Shown: positions 22,301-30,231 of the stretch, piece after piece
How positions within the stretch are numbered: position 1 is the first letter of the stretch
How the letters are laid out: the number at the start of each line of letters is the position of its first letter
Assembly: GCF_003721565.1 (NCBI RefSeq)
Contig: NZ_RJJE01000006.1
Location: forward strand, 1-43,497
Direction: 5' to 3'
DNA from: Rufibacter immobilis
Lineage (GTDB): Bacteria > Bacteroidota > Bacteroidia > Cytophagales > Hymenobacteraceae
Length of the DNA stretch: 43,497 bases
Translations under genes and position numbers: made by a program
Notes under the pieces: generated by a model
Seen by the model: the letters and a program-made list of their open reading frames with translations, nothing else
Told to the model about the DNA's origin: nothing
Database searches by the model: none

Positions 22301-24726
22301 GTGTTAGTCACTACCTCATTCTTGATGAAGACAGTGGCAGCATCAAGGGCTGACTGAAGACCAGTAACACCGGAAATCTGGTGAGCGTGTTCTGATGGAT
22401 TGAAGGTCACAGGTTTTCCGGTAACGTCATTCCAAGTATGGGAGTGTGGTGTAGCAGGGAACGTCTGAGGTTTATCAGTTACCTGTGACCAAGTATGCGT
22501 ATGTCCTGTACCAGCTTTACCGTCAAGGGCAGACTGTAGGCCAGTTACACCGGAGATAGCGTGAGAGTGCTCCGAAGGGGTGAACGTAGTGGGTTTGTTG
22601 GTGATTTCAGGCCAAGAATGTGTATGTCCTGTGCCAGATTTACCGTCTAATGCTGCTTGCAAACCAGTCACGTCAGAAATAATGTGTGAGTGTGCACCTA
22701 CGGCACCACCACCTATAGTACCACCTGTAGAGTTCATCAGATTGCCAGTTACAACCAAGTTAGGCACATAGACTGTATTAGGTGAAGTACCTACAATATT
22801 CTGACCACCGATAATAGCAGAGTTTGTAGCTCCTGAAGCTAACGAATGTCCTGAGCCAGCTACAACAGCACCATTTGTTGCAGTTGAATATATATTGTGG
22901 TTTAAACCGCCTAAAATAGCTGAATTAGCGGCTGAAGCACCTGATACTGAAGCATTAGTCACCCTGCTATGGTTGAATGCTGCGTTACCTGTTGCCAGAA
23001 CCCTGACGGTATTGCTATTACCCCTACCACCTGTATGAGAAGCCTCTCCAACGGCAGACGTATAGTTTCCTTGACTGTGGGAAGAATAACCGGAAGCGTG
23101 AGTATGAAACCCTTCTGAGTGAGATTGCTGCCCATATGCCCTTGTTTGAGTACCTTCAGCGTAAGAAGCGATACCGTGAGCTTCAGAGAAGTTACCAACA
23201 GCAACACTACCATCACCGTAAGCCTTGGTTACATATCCTTCAGCGTGTGAGTATGTCCCTGTTGCTATTGTTTTGTAACCCTCAGCGTGTGAATAGTTAC
23301 CGGATGCTATTGTTTGGTAACCCTCTGCGTGTGAGTAATTACCTAGTGCCTGAGTATAGTAACCCTTTGCGTGTGACGCTTCACCGGATGCTTCAGAACT
23401 ATAACCCTCTGCGTGAGAGTAGTCACCGGATGCCTGAGTATTATACCCTAAAGCGAAGGATTTCTCACCAGTAGAGATATTGGATTCAGTTGAATATGAC
23501 TTGGTTTCTGGATTGTATTTTATTGGTAGAGGGTACTGTTTGATGTCATTACCGTCTACGCTCAGATAATATTGGTTCGGGTCTTTAGTGTAGAAACCTG
23601 ACTGCTTGAACCTCACTAATCTCTGGTTCACTGCTTCCTCAGTGTTATAGTAAAGATTAGCAAATTCTGATTTATATTGGGTGAAATAGAAAGGGAACAA
23701 ATCAATGTTCAGGACACCGTTTTCATACACATCCTGATAGATGACCTTAGTAAGGGTAACACCATTATCAAAGTCATATTCACCTTCACCAGTGTTGAAG
23801 TTGCCATAGGTGCTGAACAGGTATAGGTCTTTGTCATCATAAATAGGGTTGTACACCTCAGGAACCCTAATCATTTTTACCTTGCTACTGAAAGAGATAC
23901 TTTTGCTACCAGCAGTGTAGTCAGGTGAGTTCTGTTCATCAACTACATAAAGAAGGTTCCCTTTCTCCTTGTGGAGTTCCTGATAAAGATGTGATTTACT
24001 GAAATCTACCAACCCGTTTTCATTTAACAAGTCTTCATATCTCTGAGGGAAGCCTAGTAACTTCGTGTTCAGGTGGTAGTAGCTGAAAAAGAAGTATATT
24101 ATTCTTCCCATATACTCAGGTTTGAACAATGGATTAGAGATGTCTTCTACTTGTCCTGAAGAGATATTCCAATTGAAAGGAGTGGAACCATCATCAATAG
24201 GGTTACCTTGATAATCTAACTCTTCTTTCAGGACAAAGAACAATCCTTCAGGGTTGGACACACCTATAATAGCCTCAATAGGGCTGGCATTGTCCAACGC
24301 TGTCTGAAGTCCGTTGACATCTTCAATTTCGTGGGTATGTCCTGAAACAGGGAAACTCTCAGGCTTATCGGTGATTGAATTCCAAGAATGACTATGACCT
24401 GTTCCAGACTTACCATCAAGGGCAGATTGTAAACCAGTTACTTCACTAAATTGGTGTGAGTGGGCAGAAGGTGCGAACGTCAGAGGTTTCTCAGTCACCT
24501 GTGACCAAGTTAGGCCAGTGATACCACCCCCGTAAGGCAACCAAGCATTGAGGCCAGTGCTTAGGTAGTAGGGCTTACCTTCGGTCACGTCAAAGATTGG
24601 TTGACCTGCATACCTGAGAGGGTTGGAGAGGTAAGCCTGTCTTTCCTCAGTGGTCATTTCAAAGTCTACGTCTATGTTTTTTGCATATTGTCTTGAGTAC
24701 TGTAGTGCTAAATCTGCTGAAGCCAT
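19354..24726 (-). CDS. Giant tail fibre: T-repeats, two YadA-like regions, C-terminal S74 chaperone
   Basis: 1790 residues, the largest gene. The N-terminus, about 1-145, carries repeats of the G-T-G-H-T-H-S-W ... D-K-P ... F type that return at about 670-800 and 1240-1675. Two YadA/Hep_Hag-like stretches, about 415-610 and 1055-1200, have the S-x-A-x-G-x-x-x pattern (SHAEGY, QASG). A unique segment before each (about 145-415 and 800-1055) is related to the other, including ELH...LLYV and (N/D)GVLN. The C-terminus (about 1689-1788) has NSDARLKDNV...EIGFIAQ, the Peptidase_S74 intramolecular chaperone that trims itself after trimer folding. Receptor recognition is the expected role; the two unique segments are the best candidates. 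Confidence 0.9.
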   Translation of the reverse strand: MASADLALQYSRQYAKNIDVDFEMTTEERQAYLSNPLRYAGQPIFDVTEGKPYYLSTGLNAWLPYGGGITGLTWSQVTEKPLTFAPSAHSHQFSEVTGLQSALDGKSGTGHSHSWNSITDKPESFPVSGHTHEIEDVNGLQTALDNASPIEAIIGVSNPEGLFFVLKEELDYQGNPIDDGSTPFNWNISSGQVEDISNPLFKPEYMGRIIYFFFSYYHLNTKLLGFPQRYEDLLNENGLVDFSKSHLYQELHKEKGNLLYVVDEQNSPDYTAGSKSISFSSKVKMIRVPEVYNPIYDDKDLYLFSTYGNFNTGEGEYDFDNGVTLTKVIYQDVYENGVLNIDLFPFYFTQYKSEFANLYYNTEEAVNQRLVRFKQSGFYTKDPNQYYLSVDGNDIKQYPLPIKYNPETKSYSTESNISTGEKSFALGYNTQASGDYSHAEGYSSEASGEASHAKGYYTQALGNYSHAEGYQTIASGNYSHAEGYKTIATGTYSHAEGYVTKAYGDGSVAVGNFSEAHGIASYAEGTQTRAYGQQSHSEGFHTHASGYSSHSQGNYTSAVGEASHTGGRGNSNTVRVLATGNAAFNHSRVTNASVSGASAANSAILGGLNHNIYSTATNGAVVAGSGHSLASGATNSAIIGGQNIVGTSPNTVYVPNLVVTGNLMNSTGGTIGGGAVGAHSHIISDVTGLQAALDGKSGTGHTHSWPEITNKPTTFTPSEHSHAISGVTGLQSALDGKAGTGHTHTWSQVTDKPQTFPATPHSHTWNDVTGKPVTFNPSEHAHQISGVTGLQSALDAATVFIKNEVVTNTPDLIYILEDTSLDDGSGVAVDIGLSTDIQGTLDTGESDYNPDYSTRELYINFLGTLVSGAKLGFSQQYSDLSQNGGFSLLNSLFYQELHSEVPHFLYVADILSPAYDTESTYFSFSSDLVYDRLPVEWNQTYLDRVVYTPYKGYFETGEDYGFDRMLAQDLYEDGVLNPLLHPMTSYAHIAGVDGFNCNMDLSGTERSLEFREPNYYPKNPYQHYLAVEDNTIVQIPLAIKFDKDLNSVWAGDNHAEGNFSTAFGSGSFASGDYSLSIGYGTVASGEKSFASGDNTQASGWYSHSEGAYTKAEGAFSHAEGSGTKALGTFSKSAGYNTEASGDASSASGKGNLFDFVKASGNVAFNHSEVSTSDVLGAAADNSAILGGKNNQLQPEALRSVVLGGQDINGTQADTVYVPNLVVMSGIIKDADGNPIGGGSPATTGTTSVSWNEITGKPTTFTPAAHSHTWSEITAKPTSFTPSSHSHTWNDVTGKPVTFNPSEHTHQISGITGLQSELDAKSGTGHTHSWSQITSKPTTFTPATHTHGEYIKTVNGLSPDASGNVVVAVSGGTGTPTSVDWSLITNKPQTFTPSEHTHLISEVENLQTELNSKSGTGHTHTWSQITGKPSTFAPAQHSHAVAEVTGLQSALDGKSGTGHTHSEYSLTSHTHSWSQVTDKPQTFPAAAHAHAWSEITNKPTTFTPSAHSHTLSEVTGLQSALDTKSGTGHTHSWSQVTDKPASFTPSTHSHSEYSLTSHTHTEMVKKVNGQAPDAQGNVNITVSATTSVSWESVSGKPSTFAPAAHSHTLSEVNGLQGALDGKANTGHTHNWENIQNKPLLYPASAHYHNISDIHGLQTALENVSSATGDVNATPNSIAKRTSDGSLNVVNLYATANVQSNSDARLKDNVTPYCEGLAKVMALTPVRYNRNDLGGKEEIGFIAQAVKEVEPLLVSYTNDTHSLDYPRINVLLVQAIQELKREVDELKKGRVG

Positions 24727-24732
24727 TAAATA

Positions 24733-25560
24733 TTAAATAGTCACTATATACCTTGTCGCATTATTGAAGGGCACTACAGGCGTGTATCTGTAGACTTTAT
24801 ATCCGATAGGGCTGAAGTTGTTAGCCCCTGCAACATTTTGATTATTCTTTGTGAAGACACCTTTCACGTCAAGGTTGGTAGCTTCGTCTATCACCTTGGA
24901 AACATCCCTCAGGGTGTCCATATAGGCGAACTCAACTGACTCAGTGCCAGCAGGAATGTTGATGGTGAAGGAGTTCCCCTGACTTATGTCCATCACCTTT
25001 CCTGACAGGTTCCTGATATCGTTAGAGGTTGCCGTAGGCTTGTCAACGTCATAGAAAGCGTACCTCTTGCCAGAGATGGTCACGGTGTTGGAGTTCACCG
25101 TACCTGCTTGGATAGCCCCTTGAGGTGAGGGATTCCCTAGGTTCGTGTTCTTGACAGCACCAGCAGCGTAGGAGAATGAGGCTTGGTAGGAGATGGAAGC
25201 GTCACCAATGGTCACTGAGTCTTGGACATTCTGCAACACAGCGTCAAGCAGGACGGTACTACCTCTCTTCAGGACGTATTTGGTCAGGGCACCAGCGTCA
25301 TTCCTGTTGAATGTAGGGGTGATGGTTGGGGTGATAACAGTACCGGCTTCAACGTTGCCAGTGACAGTGGAAGAGATGGAGCCTGTAGGGGTAGTGTAGG
25401 TGACATTGCTTTCCTTGGTCAGAAGCTTCTCAAGGACTGTCTCAATCAGGTCTGTGGGTGATATGATGTCACCGTCCTTGAAGCCACCCACCTGAGCACC
25501 TGTCACCCTTATCTCTTTCCCTACCGTGAGGTTTCTGGAAGGAATTCTTGACTCTTTCAA
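24733..25560 (-). CDS. Fibre-region structural protein
   Basis: 275 residues from TTG 25560 (preceded in frame by TAA and no ATG). Beta-rich with repeated TGSISSTVTGNVEAGTVITP and SFTINIPAGTESVEFAY, resembling fibre-attachment or appendage proteins. The start, GDIISPTDLIETVLEKLLTKE, is typical of proteins I recall near tail fibres in Bacteroidota phages. It is 6 bp upstream of the giant fibre. The specific role is inferred from position. Confidence 0.6.
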   Translation of the reverse strand: MKESRIPSRNLTVGKEIRVTGAQVGGFKDGDIISPTDLIETVLEKLLTKESNVTYTTPTGSISSTVTGNVEAGTVITPTITPTFNRNDAGALTKYVLKRGSTVLLDAVLQNVQDSVTIGDASISYQASFSYAAGAVKNTNLGNPSPQGAIQAGTVNSNTVTISGKRYAFYDVDKPTATSNDIRNLSGKVMDISQGNSFTINIPAGTESVEFAYMDTLRDVSKVIDEATNLDVKGVFTKNNQNVAGANNFSPIGYKVYRYTPVVPFNNATRYIVTI

Positions 25561-25569
25561 TTCATTGTC

Positions 25570-25767
25570 TTATTCATTAAGGTTATCCTTTGGGGTGCTC
25601 TCCCTGAACCAGTTGGTAGGAAGAAGGGAGAGGGCACCAGCGAAAACGGCACCAGCAAATGTCCAGTCAGTAACCACACCCGTTGCAAGCCCAACTCCTA
25701 GCAGCACCAGAAGCAGCAGCCCCAAGAGGGTTGACTTAGGTGCTTTCATTATATTTTTAAGTTTCAT
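25570..25767 (-). CDS. Small two-pass membrane protein, possible holin
   Basis: 65 residues with two hydrophobic segments (STLLGLLLLVLLGVGLATG, about 12-30, and WTFAGAVFAGALSLLP, about 35-50), a basic N-terminus (KLKNIMKAPKS) and a charged end. This fits a class II holin-like topology. It lies immediately before the fibre genes next to another small membrane protein. The endolysin lacks a signal peptide, so a holin is required somewhere; this is a leading candidate. Confidence 0.55.
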   Translation of the reverse strand: MKLKNIMKAPKSTLLGLLLLVLLGVGLATGVVTDWTFAGAVFAGALSLLPTNWFRESTPKDNLNE

Positions 25768-25794
25768 TTTAATTAAATCATTAAAGGATATTAT

Positions 25795-26034
25795 TTATTG
25801 ATGTCTTTCTTTTTGAACAGCTAACTCAATCTTAACCTCAAGTAGAAGGTCTTTGATTTCTTTGAGTTCATTGGAAACATTGTGCTCAAGCTTCGTTACT
25901 CTTTCCTTGAGATAAGTTATCTCAGATTCCTGTCTGGTGTCATTGGTCTTGAGTACTACATAGATTCCTACCAGAGAACCGATTCCACCAAGAATGGTGA
26001 ATATCAGTGCGATTAAAGGGATTGATATAACCAT
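25795..26034 (-). CDS. Membrane anchor plus coiled coil, XhlA-like
   Basis: 79 residues from ATG 26034 (a GTG one codon upstream is also possible). Hydrophobic segment near 2-27 (VISIPLIALIFTILGGIGSLVGIYVVL), then a long charged helix with heptad character (ITYLKERVTKLEHNVSNELKEIKDLLLEVKIELAVQKERHQ). Similar one-segment plus coiled-coil proteins occur beside holins (XhlA/hemolysin type). It could assist lysis or be a small structural anchor. Confidence 0.55.
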   Translation of the reverse strand: MVISIPLIALIFTILGGIGSLVGIYVVLKTNDTRQESEITYLKERVTKLEHNVSNELKEIKDLLLEVKIELAVQKERHQ

Positions 26035-26042
26035 CACCTTAC

Positions 26043-26534
26043 TTAGTAGAAAACAATTGGGCTGAAGCCAGAAGCGTCAGAACTTGGGGTGTCATTACCC
26101 TGTGAACCAGCATAGTACTCAGGGAAGTCAGCCTTATTTTTGGACAGGTACTCAAGAATCCTTGCCTTGACAGTCTCAGCCTTGGACATCACCTCATTCC
26201 TTTTCTCCCTGATGTCAGTTATCGAAGGGGCGTTCTGGCTCTGCTCATTGCCTTTGTTGGTCACGGTGAACAGGTTGAACATCAACTCATACTGAACCAG
26301 AAGGGCGTAGTAGAGTTTAATCTTTGGGAATAGGTCAGCCTGTCTAGGGGTGAGTTCCGTCCCGTTGGTGACGTGGTTGACATAGAGTTCATAGAGAGGG
26401 ATTGACAGCAGGTCAGTGATGTAGAATTCCTCAACGGTCTTGAAGGCAATCTTAATCTCATTAGCGTCTTTGTGAGAGGTGACGTTCACGGTTGTTTTCA
26501 GGTACGCTTCATCAATCAGGTATACTTTTAACAT
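26043..26534 (-). CDS. Head-tail connector-like protein (DUF6712-like)
   Basis: 163 residues. Helical with LIDEAYLKTTVNVTSHKD at the start, then VEEFYITDLLSIPLYELYVN, and NLFTVTNKGNEQSQNAPSITDI. This pattern (an early helical pair, then TNKG) resembles DUF6712-type proteins that I recall from Bacteroidota phages and that sit where head-tail adaptors are found. It lies between portal-region genes and lysis-like genes. The family name is from memory and should be treated as tentative. Confidence 0.55.
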   Translation of the reverse strand: MLKVYLIDEAYLKTTVNVTSHKDANEIKIAFKTVEEFYITDLLSIPLYELYVNHVTNGTELTPRQADLFPKIKLYYALLVQYELMFNLFTVTNKGNEQSQNAPSITDIREKRNEVMSKAETVKARILEYLSKNKADFPEYYAGSQGNDTPSSDASGFSPIVFY

Positions 26535-26570
26535 TTATATTTATAATTTAAACTTTAATTAATTATTTGG

Positions 26571-27080
26571 TTATGAGGTGGGTTGGTTCCTGATGTTGAA
26601 GTCAGAATAGTCAGAGACAAACTTCCCTCTCTCATAAGACCATATCCCTGTCAGGACAATGAAGCAATCCGGTCTGAATGACCTCCAAGAGCCTTTTATT
26701 GCCTGACCTCTGTTCTGTGTGTAGCGTCCCTGAGCGTCCCTGATACCAGTGTTCTTGGTGGAGTTCTTGGTAGGTCTGCCAGTGTCGTAGTACCTGTAGG
26801 TCTTGGTAGAAGGGTTCCTCTTCTTGGGTTTGTCCTTGGTTGGAACAAGGTCAAGAAACCTAGTCCCGTACCTCGTGCCTGAAGACCTCCCTACCCTGCC
26901 TAGCTTCTTATTGAGTCTGTTGTTGCAGTAGACGAACTCAAACCTGCACCAAGTCTTTCTAGACCAGAACAGAAAATCATCAACCTGAGCCAACTCAAAT
27001 TCCCTGATTTCCCGTTCGTCACTCAGGTTATAGTATCCCTGTATCTTCTGGTGAAGTCTCGTCTGTATCAGTTGTTCCAT
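26571..27080 (-). CDS. Basic protein downstream of the portal
   Basis: 169 residues. Its first 53 bases overlap the 3' end of the portal gene in another frame. It is basic, especially the middle (KDKPKKRNPSTKTYRYYDTGRPTKNSTKNTG), with WSRKTWCRFEFVYCNNRLNK earlier and repeated GRYTQNRGQ/IKGSWRSF near the end. It could bind DNA near the portal. Not recognised; no HNH or other nuclease motif seen. Confidence 0.6.
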   Translation of the reverse strand: MEQLIQTRLHQKIQGYYNLSDEREIREFELAQVDDFLFWSRKTWCRFEFVYCNNRLNKKLGRVGRSSGTRYGTRFLDLVPTKDKPKKRNPSTKTYRYYDTGRPTKNSTKNTGIRDAQGRYTQNRGQAIKGSWRSFRPDCFIVLTGIWSYERGKFVSDYSDFNIRNQPTS

Positions 27081-28341
27081 CTTTTTTCTCAGCAGGGTTT
27101 ACTTCTTCCTCAACTTCATCACTTGGGTTGAGAAGGTCTTCCACATCATAGCCGTAGTCAGTTATGTAAGCTTCAGGCTTGAGCAAGTCAATCATTCTGT
27201 TTTCGTCAAGAATCAAGGCTGAAGACTTCACCTCTAATTCATATTCAGTGACACCGTTGTAGTCAAACACAGACTTCAGGAAGTCAATGACTGGTTTCTG
27301 ATAGTCCCTGATAACGGTTGAGTAATAGGTCTTCATAGCTGTGTTGAACAGGTTACCGTCAGAACCTAGGCCGTTTCCCTCCTGCCTCACCCCTGCTAGG
27401 ATGCCCTGACCACCGTGAGCGACTACAATAGCATCAGTAGTAATCTGCCTTGACTTCTCTACAAAGGCCGTGATATCAGAAGGGTTGATAGGGTTAATCT
27501 TCACTGAGTTGGGCTGTGAAGTCCAGACAAAGGTGATTTTACCAGCGTTCTTGCTTCCTGTGTTCTTCTGCGTGAAGTCCTGAATGAACTTCCTCTTCTG
27601 TTCTTCAGTGGCCTCAGAGTTTATTTCGACAATTGCAGAAGAGAAGAACCCGTTAGCGACTGTGTTAGCTAGGAATTCATCAAGGTTGTAGGCTGTCTCA
27701 ATGTTGGTCAAGGCCGAGGCGTAGGAGATATCAGGGTAATAATCCTGTCCAGCACCTTTGTTCTTGAAGTACCAAAGCTGTGAACTCTGTTTACCCTGTT
27801 TAGAGGGGTTATAGGTCTCATAGTAGACAGGTGGGTTGTCCCTGACGTTAGACCAGTCAGCACACAGCCAGAAGCCTTGCACCCTGCCGAATTCATCAAG
27901 TTTCTTGTCTACCCTGACCTTTGTGGAGTCAACGTAGTCAAGGGCAGCTACCTTCTTACCGCCCTTGCCATAGCGAACCATCAGAGCACAGGTCTCCGTG
28001 ATGGCTAAGTCCTGAGCAGCTTTCTTCAGGATGATGTCTAGGGACTCACCGTACTCATTGGGTTTCTCTACGAAAGCCTCAATGTTATCTGAGCAGGAAA
28101 AACCCTCAGCAGAGATAAGCTTCTTCTTGAGTTGGATGAAGGCACTGTGTATCGTAGATTTCTTGGAGAAGTCAATCAACACATCAGGGTAGTTGTTCTT
28201 GCTTCCCCAAGGCACCCAATCATCTCTAAGCCTCTTCACCCTAGCTGGTGATATCTCTGGAATCTCTGCACTTGAGAGGTTTACTGATATTGAACTGAAT
28301 GAATTCTTAGTTTCATTTTTATTGGTGTTATTAGTTTTCAA
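27028..28341 (-). CDS. Portal protein
   Basis: 437 residues. Dodecameric ring at the capsid vertex through which DNA enters and leaves. Visible features are a start rich in N/T (residues 1-40), then LRDDWVPWGSKNNYPDVLIDF, a helix-rich middle with ALTNIETAYNLDEFLANTVANGFF (about 212-235), and an acidic tail (DEVEEEVNPAEK). PWG--N-YP near the start is a common portal pattern in Bacteroidota phages. The frame opens at TTG 28341 two codons after an in-frame TAA, with no ATG before the conserved part. It is cotranscribed with the capsid genes upstream. Confidence 0.8.
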   Translation of the reverse strand: MKTNNTNKNETKNSFSSISVNLSSAEIPEISPARVKRLRDDWVPWGSKNNYPDVLIDFSKKSTIHSAFIQLKKKLISAEGFSCSDNIEAFVEKPNEYGESLDIILKKAAQDLAITETCALMVRYGKGGKKVAALDYVDSTKVRVDKKLDEFGRVQGFWLCADWSNVRDNPPVYYETYNPSKQGKQSSQLWYFKNKGAGQDYYPDISYASALTNIETAYNLDEFLANTVANGFFSSAIVEINSEATEEQKRKFIQDFTQKNTGSKNAGKITFVWTSQPNSVKINPINPSDITAFVEKSRQITTDAIVVAHGGQGILAGVRQEGNGLGSDGNLFNTAMKTYYSTVIRDYQKPVIDFLKSVFDYNGVTEYELEVKSSALILDENRMIDLLKPEAYITDYGYDVEDLLNPSDEVEEEVNPAEKKDGTTDTDETSPEDTGIL

Positions 28342-28371
28342 TGTTTAATTAAAATTTTAATTAAGGTTATC

Positions 28372-29229
28372 TTAATGAGAGAAGCTTACAATATGCCAAG
28401 AACCAGCACCGTCATAAACCACCGTGAATGAAGCATTCATAGTGTACATCTCAATCAAATTGTAGTAGTCAATGTCACCAGAGTTCACCTTAATGAATGA
28501 AGGCTCAACTGAGGCATCATAGTCACACTTGATGACATACTGTTTCCCCTGAGGTGCTGTAGCAGGTAGGAAGACACTGTTAGCAAAAGGAAGTAACAGG
28601 AATTCATCTGAAGGAAGAATCTGGTAATTCTCAACTGTCACCGTCTTCACAGTGAAGTTCTTGTTCACAAGAGTAGTACCCCCTTGACTGTCACGGCTAG
28701 GAACCGTGAACACTGGTGAAGGTGTCACCAAGTCATCAAACGGAGCGAAAATCTGAGCAGCCATTGTAGCAGGTGCAATCTCTTCAGGCTTGGTGAGTTG
28801 GGTAGTGGTCATCTTCACTGAGTAGGAACTGTCTTCAGTCTTGGATTCATAGTCAGAGACCAGACCTTGACGGAAACCTACAAGCCAGTATCTGCCGTTC
28901 CTGTCTTCCACCACACCAGTCAACTCAGAGTTAATCAGGTTCTCAAGCATATAGGAAGCATCAGCCTTGATACCACCAATTGAGAAGGTGATGTCAACCT
29001 TGTAGCTGACACCGTTCTTGCTCTGCTCTGCCTTTACTGAATACGTGACATTTGACAGGTTCTCAAACATTGCAAAGGAACCAGACATATCAAGGTGATT
29101 TATCTGCCTGTTCTCAAACCCGTACCAGCGCACGTTCTTAGATTCCGTCAGGAATAAGCGTTTACATCCTGTGATGTTGTAGCCTATCTGGTTCCTGAAA
29201 CTGTTGTAAAGTGGTTTGTCATAAATCAT
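28372..29229 (-). CDS. Virion structural protein, tail-region
   Basis: 285 residues, not a recognised family. Beta-rich: NVTYSVKAEQSKNGVSYKVDITFSIGG and KNFTVKTVTVENYQILP. Its start overlaps the stop of the previous gene (ATGA), so the pair are coupled. It lies between the probable major tail protein and the portal, where sheath-, tube- or connector-completing proteins are found. Precise role unknown. Confidence 0.65.
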   Translation of the reverse strand: MIYDKPLYNSFRNQIGYNITGCKRLFLTESKNVRWYGFENRQINHLDMSGSFAMFENLSNVTYSVKAEQSKNGVSYKVDITFSIGGIKADASYMLENLINSELTGVVEDRNGRYWLVGFRQGLVSDYESKTEDSSYSVKMTTTQLTKPEEIAPATMAAQIFAPFDDLVTPSPVFTVPSRDSQGGTTLVNKNFTVKTVTVENYQILPSDEFLLLPFANSVFLPATAPQGKQYVIKCDYDASVEPSFIKVNSGDIDYYNLIEMYTMNASFTVVYDGAGSWHIVSFSH

Positions 29230-29492
29230 AGCGTGTAGTAAAAAATCATCTCCTTATAGATAAGCTGGTCATTTCCGTCATAGACAAGCAGCAGGTTAGA
29301 ACCTTGGAAGCCACTCAGGTCAGGGTCAATGAGTGAGAGCCTGTAGGAGTTAGCCAGTTCAAGGGACTCAAACCCAAGTTCCTGCTCTTGGTCAGTAATC
29401 AGGTTCTTTATCACCAGCCTTGAGACCGTTGGAGCGTGTGTCTTGTAAATCAGGAAGTGAGCGTCTTCCTGTGTATTCTTCAGTGTTATCAT
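29226..29492 (-). CDS. Small structural-region protein
   Basis: 88 residues, beta-rich (SRLVIKNLITDQEQELGFE and YDGNDQLIYKEMIFYYTL), coupled to the next gene by ATGA. Not recognised; likely a virion component or chaperone for its partner at 28372-29229. A terminator at 29558 separates it from the gene upstream. Confidence 0.6.
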   Translation of the reverse strand: MITLKNTQEDAHFLIYKTHAPTVSRLVIKNLITDQEQELGFESLELANSYRLSLIDPDLSGFQGSNLLLVYDGNDQLIYKEMIFYYTL

Positions 29493-29557
29493 TTACATTT
29501 AATATGTGGTTTCACCGTTTCCATTCTCATTATTCTTCAGATTCACAGGACTGGCAT

Positions 29558-29588
29558 AAAAAAACCCCTCTGAGAGTTCAGAAGGGTT
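29558..29588 (-). terminator. Terminator after the probable major tail gene
   Basis: AACCCCTCTGA (29563-29573) pairs with TCAGAAGGGTT (29578-29588) with one mismatch or bulge; on the minus strand a run of T follows (29564-29558). Such a stop after an abundant virion protein lets downstream genes be expressed at lower level. Confidence 0.8.
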
Positions 29589-29614
29589 CAAACAGAATCG
29601 TTTAGAAGGGATTG

Positions 29615-30130
29615 TTAGCCTTTGTTAATCAAGGCAAGGATAGCAGCGTCAGTCATAGTGACATTGGAAGCATCACCCAAGTTATCAGCAGTCATTTCAT
29701 AGGTTCTTGAGGCATCGTCAGCAGTGGAGTTGTTCGTGTAGACAGAGCAAGCAAGGCCGTTGTCTTTACCCACCAGCACCCACTTCCCTGAATTCTTGCG
29801 AACCAAGGCCACGTATTCCCTACCCAACAGGACAGCCTGAGAGGTAGCGTTGTCTTCGGTCAGGACTGAGAACTTCAGTTTCTGCGTGATGTAGTGTGAG
29901 GTAGCTGTTTTCACCTGCTCCTGTTCCAGCGTTGCAGAACCTTTCACAAACACAATGTCTTGGAAAGTGGCACCTGAGGCAACTGTCAGACCAGTGATGT
30001 CAAGTTTGTTGGTAGCGTCATAGGTGATACCTGTGAGTTTGGACTTCTCCAAAAGTGCCACCTGATTGATACCACCGATTGTGAAAGCCATCTCAGAGAT
30101 GTTCCCTAGAGGTTTATTGATATAACTCAT
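29615..30130 (-). CDS. Probable major tail protein
   Basis: 171 residues. Beta-rich with N-terminal NKPLGNISEMAFTIGGI, FQDIVFVKGSATLEQEQVKTA and REYVALVRKNSGKWVLVGKDNG, features of tube-forming proteins. It lies directly after the major capsid gene with hairpin 30165-30197 between them and a strong terminator behind it, the usual sign of an abundant product. A head decoration protein is the alternative. Confidence 0.6.
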   Translation of the reverse strand: MSYINKPLGNISEMAFTIGGINQVALLEKSKLTGITYDATNKLDITGLTVASGATFQDIVFVKGSATLEQEQVKTATSHYITQKLKFSVLTEDNATSQAVLLGREYVALVRKNSGKWVLVGKDNGLACSVYTNNSTADDASRTYEMTADNLGDASNVTMTDAAILALINKG

Positions 30131-30164
30131 TTAAATTCAATATTTTATATAATGTTATTTTATT

Positions 30165-30197
30165 GGATGGTAAGCACCTTTGATGCACTCACCATCC
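30165..30197. promoter_or_regulatory. Stem-loop between capsid and tail protein genes
   Basis: GGATGGT (30165-30171) pairs with ACCATCC (30191-30197); the 19-base loop has no strong inner stem. Without a T-tract it is more likely an RNA processing or stabilising hairpin than a terminator. Confidence 0.5.
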
Positions 30198-30231
30198 ATT
30201 AATGTTTTACTTTAAGTTTTAATTAAAAGAA

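Noticed and set aside
23136..23474. Short repeats that look CRISPR-like in the fibre gene region
   Set aside because: They are coding repeats of the YadA type (SHAEGY pattern) in frame with the fibre and have variable lengths without spacers.
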